Positions 1 to 8,274 of a stretch of 64,000 bases of DNA are shown in pieces (the first letter of the stretch is position 1; each line of letters begins with the position of its first letter). A model generated the notes under the pieces. That model did not search any database and had not been told where the DNA came from. It saw only the letters and a program-made list of their open reading frames with translations. Position numbers and translations under genes: made by a program. The DNA is from G963666705 sp963666705 (GTDB lineage: Bacteria > Pseudomonadota > Alphaproteobacteria > CADEGL01). The stretch covers positions 276,961 to 340,960 of the forward strand of contig CAXXKO010000024.1 of NCBI GenBank assembly GCA_963666705.2. Reading direction: 5' to 3'.

Positions 1-258
1 CCGGCCTCGCCCATCTGGACGGTCGAGGAAGCGGCGGCGAGCGCGCAGACGGCGTTCCGCCAGCTCCTGACGGTCACCGAGCACCCGGTCGCGGGTGAGA
101 TCACCATGATCGAGCAGCCGGTCCATTTCTCCGGCATGGCGCGCGGTCGCATCGGCCGCGCGCCGTGCCTGGGCGAGCATACGGCGGCGGTGCTCTCGGG
201 CCTCCTCGGCATGGGCGAAGAGGAGATCGCGGCGCTGCGCGAGGCGGGGGTGATCTAG
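1..258 (+). CDS. CaiB/BaiF family CoA-transferase, C-terminal end (partial)
   Basis: The reading frame is open from base 1 and ends at TAG 256-258. The 85 residues seen resemble the C-terminus of family III CoA-transferases, which move CoA between carboxylic acids: a segment RIGRAPCLGEHTAAVL is followed by a short acidic helix and the ending ALREAGVI. The start and the catalytic Asp lie outside the window. The stop codon sits in a CTAG that begins the repeat array next door. The family is fairly clear from the tail; the substrate cannot be told. Confidence 0.7.
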   Translation, partial: PASPIWTVEEAAASAQTAFRQLLTVTEHPVAGEITMIEQPVHFSGMARGRIGRAPCLGEHTAAVLSGLLGMGEEEIAALREAGVI

Positions 259-520
259 GGCAATTCCAGGCGGGGTGGAACGGCACTCATTCTTTGTCGC
301 TCGCAGCAGCGGACCAGGTGGTCCGCGCCTGCGCGGGCGCGCCGGACGACCGGCGGGCCGCCTTGCGGCCTGGAGCGATTCCAGTCGAGGTGGAAACGCT
401 CTAGCATTCTTTGTCGCTCGCAGCAGCGGACCAAGTGGTCCGCGCCTGCGCGGGCGCGCCGGACGACTGGCGGGCCGCCTTGCGGCCTGGAGCGTTCCAG
501 ACGAGGTGGAACCGCTCTAG
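255..520. repeat. CTAG-bounded non-coding repeat array with two 117/116-bp tandem units
   Basis: Two near-identical units lie at 288-404 (117 bp) and 405-520 (116 bp). Each holds a GC-rich core with short inverted segments and ends in an imperfect palindrome of the type GCGATTCCAG...TGGAAACGCTCTAG. A partial third palindrome precedes unit 1. The whole array is flanked by CTAG at 255-258 and 517-520, which looks like a 4-bp target duplication. These CTAGs provide the TAG stops of both convergent neighbours. A third copy, in the opposite orientation, lies at 29337-29486. I see no coding content. Confidence 0.85.
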
Positions 521-948
521 GCGCGCGCGCCGTCGGCGGCGAGGCGGATGATCCTCACCGTCTCGTCCCAGAGGCCGTAGCGGTCGAGCTCGTCGATTCT
601 CGCCCAGGACACGGCGGCCGCGTCGTCGCCCGCCACCGGCTCGCCCGCGACCCAATAGGCCGCGAAATCCACGAGCGTGTAGTGGAAGGCGACCACGCCG
701 GCCGCGTCCCGCTGGATCGAATCGACGACGGCCAGGTGCTCGCCCAGGCGCACCTCGAGGCCGGTCTCCTCCCGGACCTCGCGCAGGGCCGCCTCGGCCA
801 CGGTCTCCCCCAGGTGCTGGGCGCCGCCCGGGATGCTCCAGTCGCCGGCCTTGGGGGGCTTGCCGCGCTGGATGAGCAGGACTTCGTCGCCGCGCAGAAC
901 GACGACGCCGACACCCACATAAGGCCTTTCTGGATAGCTCCGCTTCAT
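517..948 (-). CDS. Nudix hydrolase
   Basis: A 143-residue protein with one Nudix domain, which hydrolyses nucleoside diphosphates linked to another moiety. The Nudix box (G-x5-E-x7-REVxEExG) is complete: GGAQHLGETV is followed by REVREETGL at about residues 42-64, including the Mg-binding glutamates. ATG at 948 is preceded by GGAGCG. The TAG stop is formed by the CTAG at the end of the repeat array. The upstream neighbour is divergent. The substrate cannot be predicted from sequence; ADP-ribose or a mutagenic nucleotide is possible. Confidence 0.85.
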   Translation of the reverse strand: MKRSYPERPYVGVGVVVLRGDEVLLIQRGKPPKAGDWSIPGGAQHLGETVAEAALREVREETGLEVRLGEHLAVVDSIQRDAAGVVAFHYTLVDFAAYWVAGEPVAGDDAAAVSWARIDELDRYGLWDETVRIIRLAADGARA

Positions 949-1034
949 CGCTCCGATCCAACCAGCCCTTGACGGTGAAATCCACCGCTTTCTATATGGT
1001 GCCGCACGGGGAGGCGAGAGGATCGGATCGGGCC

Positions 1035-2258
1035 GTGAGCGCGCAGGACACCATCATCGTCATCGGCGCCGCCCACGCGGGTGGGCGCGTCGTGCAGGCG
1101 GCGCGCGGCGCCGGCTTCGACGGGCGCATCCTGCTGGTGGGCGAGGAGAGTCACGAGCCCTACGAGCGGCCGCCGCTGTCCAAGGCCCTGCTCGTGGGCG
1201 AGGGCGGGCATGAGCGGGTCCGGCTCCACGACCCCAACTATTTCGGCGAACAGCGTATCGAGCTCCGCCTCGGCGCGCACGCCTCGCGCATCGATCCCAC
1301 GACGCGCCAGGTCTGGATCGACGGCCGGGCCGAAAGCTACGACCGGCTGGTGCTGACGACGGGCGCCCGGGTCCGCACCCTGTCCCTGCCGGGCGTCGAG
1401 CTCGCCGGGGTGCACTACTTGCGCACCCTCGACGAATCGCGCGCCATCCGCGACGCGCTCGGCCCCGGCCGCCGGGCGGTCGTCATCGGCGGCGGCTTCA
1501 TCGGCCTCGAGACGGCGGCGAGCGCGCGGGCGCGTGGCTGCGAGGTCACGGTGCTCGAAGTGGCGGACCGCTTGATGGGCCGGGCCGTGGCGCCCGAGGT
1601 GGGGGAGTATTTCGCTGGCCTGCACCGCGCCCACGGCGTCGATGTCCGCCTCGGCGTGGGTATCGAGCGCTTCGAGGGCGCGGGCCGGCTGGAGCGCATC
1701 GTCCTCGCCGATGGGGAGGCCGTCCCCGCCGACCTCGCCATCATCGGCGTCGGCATCGTGCCCAACGACGATCTCGCGGCCGAGGCGGGGCTCGAGGTCG
1801 AGAACGGGATCATCGTGGACGCCTTCGGCCGCACATCGGACCCCGATATCTTCGCCGCCGGCGACGTGGCCAGCCAGCCCAACGAGCTGATCGGCCGGCG
1901 CATCCGGCTCGAGTCGTACCAGAACGCCCAAGACCAGGGCATGGCCGTGGGCCGCAACCTGGCTGGCGAGCCGGCACCCTACAGCGACCGGCTCTGGGTC
2001 TGGTCCGACCAGTACGACACCAACCTCCAGATGGTGGGCGCGCCGGCGGCGTGGGACCGCATCGTCTATCGCGGCGAGCTTGCTTCCGGCAGCTTCTCCG
2101 TCTACTACCTCTCGGCCGGCCGGGTGGTCGCGGTCAACGCCATCAACGCGGGCCGCGAGATGCACGTGGCCGAGCGTATCCTGGCATCGGGTGCCGTCCT
2201 GGACCCCGACCTGTTGGCCGATCCGGAGACCAATCTCCGCAAGCTCCTGAAGGGTTAG
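1035..2258 (+). CDS. FAD/NAD(P)H-dependent ferredoxin reductase-type oxidoreductase
   Basis: A pyridine-nucleotide-disulfide-fold flavoprotein of the rhodocoxin/putidaredoxin reductase group, which passes electrons from NAD(P)H to a small iron-sulfur protein, often for an oxygenase. It has an N-terminal FAD-binding loop (IIVIGAAHAG), the segment YERPPLSK, an NAD-binding loop (VVIGGGFIGLE) at about residue 145 and the second FAD motif IFAAGDVA. I chose GTG 1035 because homology starts right after it; the frame is open upstream to an ATG at 969 and another at 996. The next gene starts 2 bp after the stop. No oxygenase partner is adjacent. Confidence 0.8.
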   Translation: MSAQDTIIVIGAAHAGGRVVQAARGAGFDGRILLVGEESHEPYERPPLSKALLVGEGGHERVRLHDPNYFGEQRIELRLGAHASRIDPTTRQVWIDGRAESYDRLVLTTGARVRTLSLPGVELAGVHYLRTLDESRAIRDALGPGRRAVVIGGGFIGLETAASARARGCEVTVLEVADRLMGRAVAPEVGEYFAGLHRAHGVDVRLGVGIERFEGAGRLERIVLADGEAVPADLAIIGVGIVPNDDLAAEAGLEVENGIIVDAFGRTSDPDIFAAGDVASQPNELIGRRIRLESYQNAQDQGMAVGRNLAGEPAPYSDRLWVWSDQYDTNLQMVGAPAAWDRIVYRGELASGSFSVYYLSAGRVVAVNAINAGREMHVAERILASGAVLDPDLLADPETNLRKLLKG

Positions 2259-2259
2259 C

Positions 2260-2817
2260 ATGGAGGAATTGATAGCCGAATACGGCTATCTGGCCGTTGG
2301 GGTAGTTGCGTTCTTCGAGGGCGAGACGATCGTGGTCCTGGGCGGCTTTGCCGCCCATCGCGGGTATATGAGCCTGCCGCTCGTCATGCTGGCGGCCTTC
2401 ATCGGCACTCTCCTCGGCGACCAGCTCTACTTCTATCTTGGGCGGCGCTGGGCGCGCGCCCTCCTCGAGCGTCGCCCGGCCTGGCGCGTGCGTGCCGAGC
2501 ATGTCAGCCGCCTCGTCAACCGCTACGACACGGCTTTCATCCTCGGTTTCCGCTTTCTCTACGGCATTCGCACCTTCGCCTCCTTCGGCATGGGCATGTG
2601 CGGCGTGCCGCCGCGGCGCTTCCTGCCGCTCAATTTCGTGGCCGCGGCGATTTGGGCGGTGGCCGTTGCGGGCCTCGGCTACGTCTTCGGCGAGGCCTTC
2701 GACCGCATCATCGGCAAGGCCTTCGAGTACGAGATCTACGGCTTCGCCGTCATTGCCGTTGGCGGCGTCGTGGTCTGGTCCTACTACCGCCTGCGCCGCC
2801 GCCGCGCGCGCGCGTGA
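2260..2817 (+). CDS. DedA family membrane protein (VTT/SNARE-associated domain)
   Basis: A 185-residue integral inner-membrane protein. It shows the DedA pattern: an acidic FFEGE segment near residue 20 in the first re-entrant region, an R-x-x-YGxR motif (RFLYGIRTF) at about residue 98, and several hydrophobic segments. DedA proteins are linked to envelope homeostasis and to lipid-carrier (undecaprenyl phosphate or phospholipid) recycling. It starts 2 bp after the flavoprotein stop, so the two are probably co-transcribed, although a joint function is not obvious. The C-terminus ends in a cluster of arginines. Confidence 0.85.
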   Translation: MEELIAEYGYLAVGVVAFFEGETIVVLGGFAAHRGYMSLPLVMLAAFIGTLLGDQLYFYLGRRWARALLERRPAWRVRAEHVSRLVNRYDTAFILGFRFLYGIRTFASFGMGMCGVPPRRFLPLNFVAAAIWAVAVAGLGYVFGEAFDRIIGKAFEYEIYGFAVIAVGGVVVWSYYRLRRRRARA

Positions 2818-2835
2818 TTTTTAAGGTGTAGCACA

Positions 2836-3123
2836 TCAGAAAATCCTTTCGATGTCCCGCGACCCATGCAGGACGCGCGCAAGTTCGATGCCGCCATCGA
2901 TGGGTCGATAGAACACGATATAGGCGCCGATAGGGAAGCTAAGAACTTTTCCGCCTAAATCCTCGCGGCGCCGTCCGATGCCAGGAAAGTTTGCGAGGGT
3001 GCGGCAAGAGTTTTCCACCTGGTCGAGCCACGCATCGGCGGTCCGCAAGTCGTCTGTGGCGATGTAGGCCCAAATATCGGCAAGGTCGCGCGACGCGGCC
3101 CGTGATAAGGTGACGGTCGCCAT
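2836..3123 (-). CDS. RelE/ParE-type toxin
   Basis: A 95-residue protein of the RelE/ParE superfamily. Typical features are the N-terminal strand and helix LSRAASRDLADIWAYIA, a central FPGIGRRREDL segment and the C-terminal VFYRP...ARVLHGSRD strands. ParE members poison DNA gyrase and RelE members cleave mRNA; the helix spacing fits ParE better. Its ATG overlaps the last base of the antitoxin stop (TAATG), the usual antitoxin-first operon. The pair sits in a small AT-richer patch, consistent with horizontal acquisition. Confidence 0.85.
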   Translation of the reverse strand: MATVTLSRAASRDLADIWAYIATDDLRTADAWLDQVENSCRTLANFPGIGRRREDLGGKVLSFPIGAYIVFYRPIDGGIELARVLHGSRDIERIF

Positions 3124-3395
3124 TACCCTTTCTTCGCGCGTTGACGTTCAAGGGTGCGGCGTCCTTCCGATTTTATCGAATTGATATCGAGTGGTCTTCC
3201 GAGGCCCGCGTCAAGTTCCTCGATTCCTTCGTCGATATCACAGCGAAGCGCATCCAGCTTGCGCTCGCGCAGCCTGTCGCGGTCGTCGAGCAGGCGCAAT
3301 GCCTCTCGCACCACTTCGCTAGCGGAACCGTATAAGCCGCTATCGACCTTTTCCCTGATTAATTCTTCGAGCTTGGAAGTGAGTGATACGTTCAT
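3123..3395 (-). CDS. ParD-type ribbon-helix-helix antitoxin
   Basis: A 90-residue antitoxin with an N-terminal ribbon-helix-helix DNA-binding domain: MNVSLTSKLEELIREKV, then YGSASEVVREALRLL, the standard ParD/CopG pattern. A charged C-terminal tail should wrap the toxin. I start at ATG 3395 because the family begins with MNVSLT and a GGAG lies 10 bases upstream; ten further residues are open upstream. It overlaps the toxin gene by one base. Autoregulation through the AT-rich upstream region is expected from the family. Confidence 0.85.
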   Translation of the reverse strand: MNVSLTSKLEELIREKVDSGLYGSASEVVREALRLLDDRDRLRERKLDALRCDIDEGIEELDAGLGRPLDINSIKSEGRRTLERQRAKKG

Positions 3396-3528
3396 GTCCG
3401 GCGAGCTCCATACTGTATGCCTCAATATAACAATATATGCTAAAGTTTGTTATTTTCAGCAAATCATCACACCGTCAGTGGGCGCTCATCCATCATGGCG
3501 AGGTCGATGCACCCGCGCAGAGACGCCG
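3396..3528. promoter_or_regulatory. AT-rich promoter region of the toxin-antitoxin pair
   Basis: Bases 3420-3470 are strikingly AT-rich for this genome and lie just upstream of the antitoxin start. An autoregulated ParD operator would be expected here; I could not fix a precise -10/-35 or operator. The remainder up to 3528 separates the pair from the convergent-side enoyl-CoA hydratase end and holds no gene I can see. Confidence 0.4.
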
Positions 3529-4320
3529 TCACCGGCCGCGGAAGCCGGGCGAGCGCTTCTCGCGGAAGGCGAGGACGCCCTCGCGGTAATCCTCGCTCCG
3601 GCCCGCTTCTCTCTGGAGGCGGCTCTCGAGGTCGAGCTGGGCGTCGAGGCTATTCCCGGCCGAGGCGTTGAAGGCCCGCTTCATGAGGCCGAGTGCCAGT
3701 GTCGGGCCCGCGGTCAGGCGGCGGCCGAGCGCGGTCGCCTCCGCCATCAGCGCTTCGTCGTCCACGCACTTCCAGATGAGGCCCCAGTGGGCCGCCTCCT
3801 CGGCCGCCAGCGGCTCGCCCAGCATGGCGAGCCCGCGGGCACGGGCGGCGCCAACGAGGCGCGGCAGGTGCCAGGTGCCGCCCGCGTCGGGGACCAGGCC
3901 GACGCGCACGAAGGCCTGAATGAATCGCGCGGAGCGCGCGGCGATGACGATGTCGCAGGCCAGCGCCACGTTCGCCCCGGCCCCCGCCGCAACGCCGTTG
4001 ACGGCGGCGATGACGGGCTTCTCCAGGGCACGGAGCCTGTGGACGAGCGGGTTGTAGTCCTTCTCCAGGCTGTCGTCCAAGTCGGGCGAGGGCGCGCCCT
4101 TGGAATGGTCGCGGCGGCTCAGGTCGGCGCCCGAGCAGAAGCCCCGCCCGGCCCCGGTAATGAGCAGCGCCCGAGCCGCCGCGTCGCCTTCGATCCCATC
4201 GAGCGCGTCCCTGATCTTGGCGTGCATCTGGGGGGTGAAGGCATTGAGCTTCTCGGGCCGGTCGAGGGTGAGTGTCGCCAGCCCGTCACCGATCTCGAGC
4301 CGAATGTTGGAATAGCCCAT
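3529..4320 (-). CDS. Enoyl-CoA hydratase/isomerase family protein
   Basis: A 263-residue crotonase-fold enzyme, of normal length. The N-terminus LATLTLDRPEKLNAF is typical. The first oxyanion-hole region is GRGFCSGADLS (about residues 62-72) and the second is AVNGVAAGAGANVALACD (about 110-127). The combination resembles the PaaG-type isomerase or general enoyl-CoA hydratase and suggests fatty-acid or aromatic-acid CoA degradation. ATG 4320 follows a GAGGACGG ribosome-binding site; a frame open further upstream is read-through of non-coding sequence. The exact substrate is not determinable. Confidence 0.88.
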   Translation of the reverse strand: MGYSNIRLEIGDGLATLTLDRPEKLNAFTPQMHAKIRDALDGIEGDAAARALLITGAGRGFCSGADLSRRDHSKGAPSPDLDDSLEKDYNPLVHRLRALEKPVIAAVNGVAAGAGANVALACDIVIAARSARFIQAFVRVGLVPDAGGTWHLPRLVGAARARGLAMLGEPLAAEEAAHWGLIWKCVDDEALMAEATALGRRLTAGPTLALGLMKRAFNASAGNSLDAQLDLESRLQREAGRSEDYREGVLAFREKRSPGFRGR

Positions 4321-4391
4321 GGCTCGACCGTCCTCGATGCTGTCGGATGTGGACCGGGGAGATGCCGCGGGCCGCGCAAGCCGCTCGATTT

Positions 4392-4733
4392 CTAGGTGCC
4401 CTGGCGGTCGGCGCCGTCCGCCAGCGCCACCACCGCCGGCTCGCCGCAATAGAGGGCGTGCAGGGTCTCCATCACCACCACCGCCTCGGGGCTCGATATG
4501 CGGTAGTGGATGGTCTGGGCCTCGCGCCGGGTGGTGACGATATTGTCTCGGCGCAACCGCGCCAAATGCTGCGAGAGCGCGGACTGGCTCAGCCCCACGA
4601 GCGCCTCGAGCTGGCCCACCGACTTCTCCCCCATGGCCAGGTGACAGAGGATGAGGAGGCGGCGATCGTTGCACATCGCCTTCAGGAGGCGCCCGGCGCG
4701 GCGGGCATTGGCTTCGAAGGTCATGATGTCCAT
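4392..4733 (-). CDS. ArsR-type winged-helix transcriptional regulator
   Basis: A 113-residue ArsR/SmtB-fold repressor. The helix-turn-helix is VGQLEALVGLSQSALSQHLA (about residues 40-59), followed by a wing LRRDNIVTTRREAQTIHY. No CxC-type metal site is visible on the recognition helix, so it may sense something other than a metal, perhaps sulfide, polysulfide or redox. It is divergent from tusA about 105 bp away, and ArsR regulators beside sulfur-transfer genes are common. ATG 4733 is chosen; a TTG six codons upstream is possible. Confidence 0.85.
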   Translation of the reverse strand: MDIMTFEANARRAGRLLKAMCNDRRLLILCHLAMGEKSVGQLEALVGLSQSALSQHLARLRRDNIVTTRREAQTIHYRISSPEAVVVMETLHALYCGEPAVVALADGADRQGT

Positions 4734-4839
4734 GGCCGGATACAATACGCCCCGCGGCCGTCGTGTCCATCCCTTGGCGGCGACAGGCGCACCCGATATG
4801 ATCCCGGCCGAGACCGCGTCCCCACCGCCGGTTCCTGCC

Positions 4840-5067
4840 ATGAGCGATCGTTTCCTCGACACCAAGGGCCTCAATTGCCCACTGCCGGTCCTGCGCGCGC
4901 GACGGGCCATGAAGGGCATGGCGCCTAGGGAGGTGATCGAAATCCACGCCACCGATCCCGGCGCGGTACAGGATTTCGAGGCCTTTTGCGAGACCACGGG
5001 CGACGCGCTCCTCGACTCCCACGAGGAGGCGGGCGTCTATATCTTCGTCATCCGCAAAGGCGGCTGA
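4840..5067 (+). CDS. tusA: TusA/SirA-like sulfurtransferase
   Basis: A 75-residue TusA-family protein, which carries persulfide sulfur on a conserved Cys during tRNA thiolation, molybdopterin assembly or sulfur oxidation. The signature GLNCPLPVLRARRAM (CPxP at residues 13-16) contains the catalytic Cys13. The C-terminal EEAGVYIFVIRKGG strand is typical. ATG 4840 gives the standard family length. Which sulfur pathway it serves here is unknown; the neighbouring ArsR gene is divergent. Confidence 0.85.
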   Translation: MSDRFLDTKGLNCPLPVLRARRAMKGMAPREVIEIHATDPGAVQDFEAFCETTGDALLDSHEEAGVYIFVIRKGG

Positions 5068-5085
5068 GCCGCCGGCCTATCGCCC

Positions 5086-8000
5086 CTATTCGGCGGCGGC
5101 GCGCAAGGATTCGGGCAGCAGGTGCCGCGCCTTGCCGGCCTCGGCCAGGCCGACCACGAGGGAGAGCAGCGGCGGGATGATGGCGAGGGTGAGGATGGCC
5201 GAGAGCGAGAGGCCGCCGACCACCACCGAGCCGAGGCCACGGTAGAGCTCCGAGCCCGCACCCGGGAACACCACCAGCGGCAGCATGCCGCACACGCTGG
5301 TGAGGGTCGACATGAAAATCGGCCGGATACGGTTCCGCGTCGCCTCGAGGATCGCCGCCGCGGGCTCCATGTGCTCCCGGCGCAGGAGGTGCAGGGTCTG
5401 GTGCACCAAAAGGATGGCGTTGTTGACCACGATGCCGATCAGGATGACGAACCCGAGCAGGGTCAGCATGTCGAGGGGCTGGTAGACGAAGGCGTTGAGC
5501 ACGGTGAGGCCGCCGACCCCGCCCGCCGTCGCCAGCGGCACCGAAAGCACGATGATGAGCGGGTAGAGGAAGCTCTCGAACAGCACGGCCATGACCAGGT
5601 AGACGATGACGATGGCGAGCACCAGGTCGATCACCATGGCGTCCCAGGTCTCGCTCAGCTTGTCGGCCGTCCCCGCGAGCCCGAGCTTGACCCCGCGCGG
5701 CAACCCCGCCGCCTCCAGCTTGTCGATCACCTGGGCGCTCAGGAGGTCGAGCGCCACCTCGAGCGGAATGCCGCCCGCGGGCCGGACCTCGAGCGTCACG
5801 GTGCGCACGCGCTCCAGATGGCGGATCTCGGTCGGCCCCGCGGTCAATTCGATGCGCGCGAGGGAGCTCACGGGCAGGATCAGGCCGGAGCGCGTCACCA
5901 CCGGCAGGTTGTTGATGCCCTGGGTCTCGCGGATGTTGCGCTCGGCGCCGAGGAGGGTCAGGTCGATGCGCTTGCCGTCGACCGTGATCTCGTCGACCCT
6001 GAGCCCGTCATTGTAGGTGTCCACGGTGAGGCCGAGCTCGCGCGCCGAGACGCCGCTATCGGCGAGGCGGACCGGGTCGGGCACCACGCGCACTTCGGGC
6101 GCCCCCAGCTCGAGCCCGGGATTGGGGCGGAGCTGGTTGCCGTCCGCCCGCGGCAGCACCGTCTCGATCATGCCCGTGGCCTCGAGGGCGACGCCCAGCA
6201 CCGCCTCGAGGTCGGGGCCGGAGATGTTGATCTCGACGACGCGGCCGCCGCCGATGCCGCGGCCGAAGAGGGAGAGCTGGCTGACGAAGCCGAAAGTTCC
6301 GGGCTCGGCGAACATGGTGCGCTGGATGACGGGCACCAGCTCCCTGGCCCGCGTCGGGTCGACGGCGCTCGCGCCCAGGAAGATCTGGGACTGGCGCGCG
6401 ACGAAGAAGAAGCTCTGGATCTTGACCGGCTCGCCCGGCGCCGATTCAGGTCCGGTCACGGTCGAGAACAATGGCCGCAGCTCCGATTCGATGCGCGCCG
6501 CGATCTCCGAGGTGGTCTCCAGGTTGTAGCCCGGCGGCGGCAGCATCATGCCGAAGGCCAGGTTGCGGTTGCCGTCCGGCAGGTAGTCGAGCTTGGGCAG
6601 GTAGGCCCAGGTGGCGAGCGCCGTGGTGCCGCAGACGGCGGCGACCACGAGGAGGGCGGCCACGCGGCTCCGCACCACCAGGCGCGTAAGCGCCATGGCC
6701 CCGCCGACGAAAGCGCGCGCCAGGGGGTCGATGACTGGGATGCGGAGGCGCGTCTTGCTGTCCGCGACCGGCTTGCCGAGGAGGCGTTGGGCGAGGGCGG
6801 GGATGAGGGTCACCGCGACCAGGAGCGAGAGCAGGACGGCGACGGAGATGGCGACCGCGATGTCGCGGAAGAGCTGGCCGACCTCGAGCGTCATGACGAG
6901 GACGGGCGCGAACACCATGACCGTGGTCAGCGCCGAGACGAAGACCGCCCCCCAGACCTGCTGCGCGCCCTCGTAGGCCGCCTCGAGGGCGGGCTTCCCC
7001 TCCTGGCGCAGGCGGAAGATGTTCTCCAGCACGACGATGGCGGCATCGACCACCATGCCGACGGCGAAGGCGATGCCGGCGAGAGAGATCACGTTGATCG
7101 ACCGGCCCATGGCCGCCATGGCCACGAAGGCGCCGATCACGGAGACCGGGATGGCGAGCGAGATGACCAGGGTCGCCCGCGCCGAGCGCAGGAACAGCAG
7201 CAGGACGATGGCGGCCAGGGTGCCGCCCACGTAGATGTTCTGCTCCACGAGGTCGATGGCGGAGGTGATGTAGACGGTCTCGTCGTAGACCTGTTCGAGG
7301 ATGAGGCCCGCCTCCGGAACCTCGCCCGCGTTGAGCGCGGCGACCGCCGCGCGGATGCCGCCCATGACCTCGATGACGTTGGCGCCCGGCTCGCGCACGG
7401 CATTGACGGCGAGGGCGTCGTCGCCGAGGTTGCGCAAATAGGCGACCGCCTGCTTGTAGCCGAAGGCGACCTCGGCCACGTCACCCACCGCCACCCGCCC
7501 GATGCGCCCCGTCACCGCGTCCCGGCCGGTGCGCAGGACCACCGCCCGGACCTGCTCGGGCGTGGTGAACTCGCCTTCCGTGCGCACCACGTAGCGCCGC
7601 TTGCCCTCGGAGATGTCGCCGGCGGAGATCGAGACGTTGGCGGCGCGCAGGGTATCCACGATGTCGGTCACCTGCAGGCCGTAGGCGGCCATGCGCTCGG
7701 GATCGATGGTGATCTGCATCTCGCGCTCGCTGCCGCCATAGACGTTGCCGCGCGAGACGCCGGCGACCCGTTCGAAGCGGTCGCGGATCACGTTGTCGGC
7801 GAAGTCGTAGTAGGTGTCCATGGGCCGCTCGTTGCCCTGGGCGCGCTTCAGGATGAACCAGGCGATCGGCCGGTCCTCGTTGCTGGAAGTGCGCAAGGTG
7901 GGCTCGTCGGCCTCGTCGGGCAGGTCGCTCACCTGGTCGAGCCGGTTGGCGACCAGGAGGAGGGCCTTGTCCATGTTCTGACCGTTGATGAATTCGAGTG

Positions 8001-8274
8001 TGATCTCGGCGCGGCCGTCCTGGGACCGGCTCTCGATGCGGTCGAGCCCTTCGAGGCCCTTGAAGACGTCCTCCTGGCGGTTGACGATCTCGCGCTCGAT
8101 CTCGGCGGGGGCGGCGCCGAACCAGTCGGTGGTCACGGTGATGATCGGCTTGCGCACGTCGGGCGCCAGCTGGATCGGGATGGTGTTGAGCGCGACGATG
8201 CCGAACATCAAGATCATCAGCACCGCCGCGATGACGGCGATGGGCCGCTCGAGGGCGACGCGGATGATGTTCAT
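5086..8274 (-). CDS. RND efflux transporter permease (AcrB/MdtB-like)
   Basis: A 1062-residue inner-membrane proton-driven pump with the RND layout: one N-terminal membrane helix, a large periplasmic loop, a block of helices, a second periplasmic loop and a C-terminal helix block. The TM4 region reads GMVVDAAIVVLEN with Asp410, but the paired second Asp of the canonical VVDDA motif is Ala411. The adaptor gene lies upstream and overlaps by 4 bp (ATGA), so the two form an operon. No outer-membrane channel gene is adjacent. The frame remains open upstream of ATG 8274 through the adaptor gene, which is an artefact of high GC. Confidence 0.92.
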   Translation of the reverse strand: MNIIRVALERPIAVIAAVLMILMFGIVALNTIPIQLAPDVRKPIITVTTDWFGAAPAEIEREIVNRQEDVFKGLEGLDRIESRSQDGRAEITLEFINGQNMDKALLLVANRLDQVSDLPDEADEPTLRTSSNEDRPIAWFILKRAQGNERPMDTYYDFADNVIRDRFERVAGVSRGNVYGGSEREMQITIDPERMAAYGLQVTDIVDTLRAANVSISAGDISEGKRRYVVRTEGEFTTPEQVRAVVLRTGRDAVTGRIGRVAVGDVAEVAFGYKQAVAYLRNLGDDALAVNAVREPGANVIEVMGGIRAAVAALNAGEVPEAGLILEQVYDETVYITSAIDLVEQNIYVGGTLAAIVLLLFLRSARATLVISLAIPVSVIGAFVAMAAMGRSINVISLAGIAFAVGMVVDAAIVVLENIFRLRQEGKPALEAAYEGAQQVWGAVFVSALTTVMVFAPVLVMTLEVGQLFRDIAVAISVAVLLSLLVAVTLIPALAQRLLGKPVADSKTRLRIPVIDPLARAFVGGAMALTRLVVRSRVAALLVVAAVCGTTALATWAYLPKLDYLPDGNRNLAFGMMLPPPGYNLETTSEIAARIESELRPLFSTVTGPESAPGEPVKIQSFFFVARQSQIFLGASAVDPTRARELVPVIQRTMFAEPGTFGFVSQLSLFGRGIGGGRVVEINISGPDLEAVLGVALEATGMIETVLPRADGNQLRPNPGLELGAPEVRVVPDPVRLADSGVSARELGLTVDTYNDGLRVDEITVDGKRIDLTLLGAERNIRETQGINNLPVVTRSGLILPVSSLARIELTAGPTEIRHLERVRTVTLEVRPAGGIPLEVALDLLSAQVIDKLEAAGLPRGVKLGLAGTADKLSETWDAMVIDLVLAIVIVYLVMAVLFESFLYPLIIVLSVPLATAGGVGGLTVLNAFVYQPLDMLTLLGFVILIGIVVNNAILLVHQTLHLLRREHMEPAAAILEATRNRIRPIFMSTLTSVCGMLPLVVFPGAGSELYRGLGSVVVGGLSLSAILTLAIIPPLLSLVVGLAEAGKARHLLPESLRAAAE

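Noticed and set aside
945..2261. 438-codon minus-strand frame opposite the flavoprotein
   Set aside because: Low-complexity shadow of a real gene with both FAD and NAD motifs on the plus strand.
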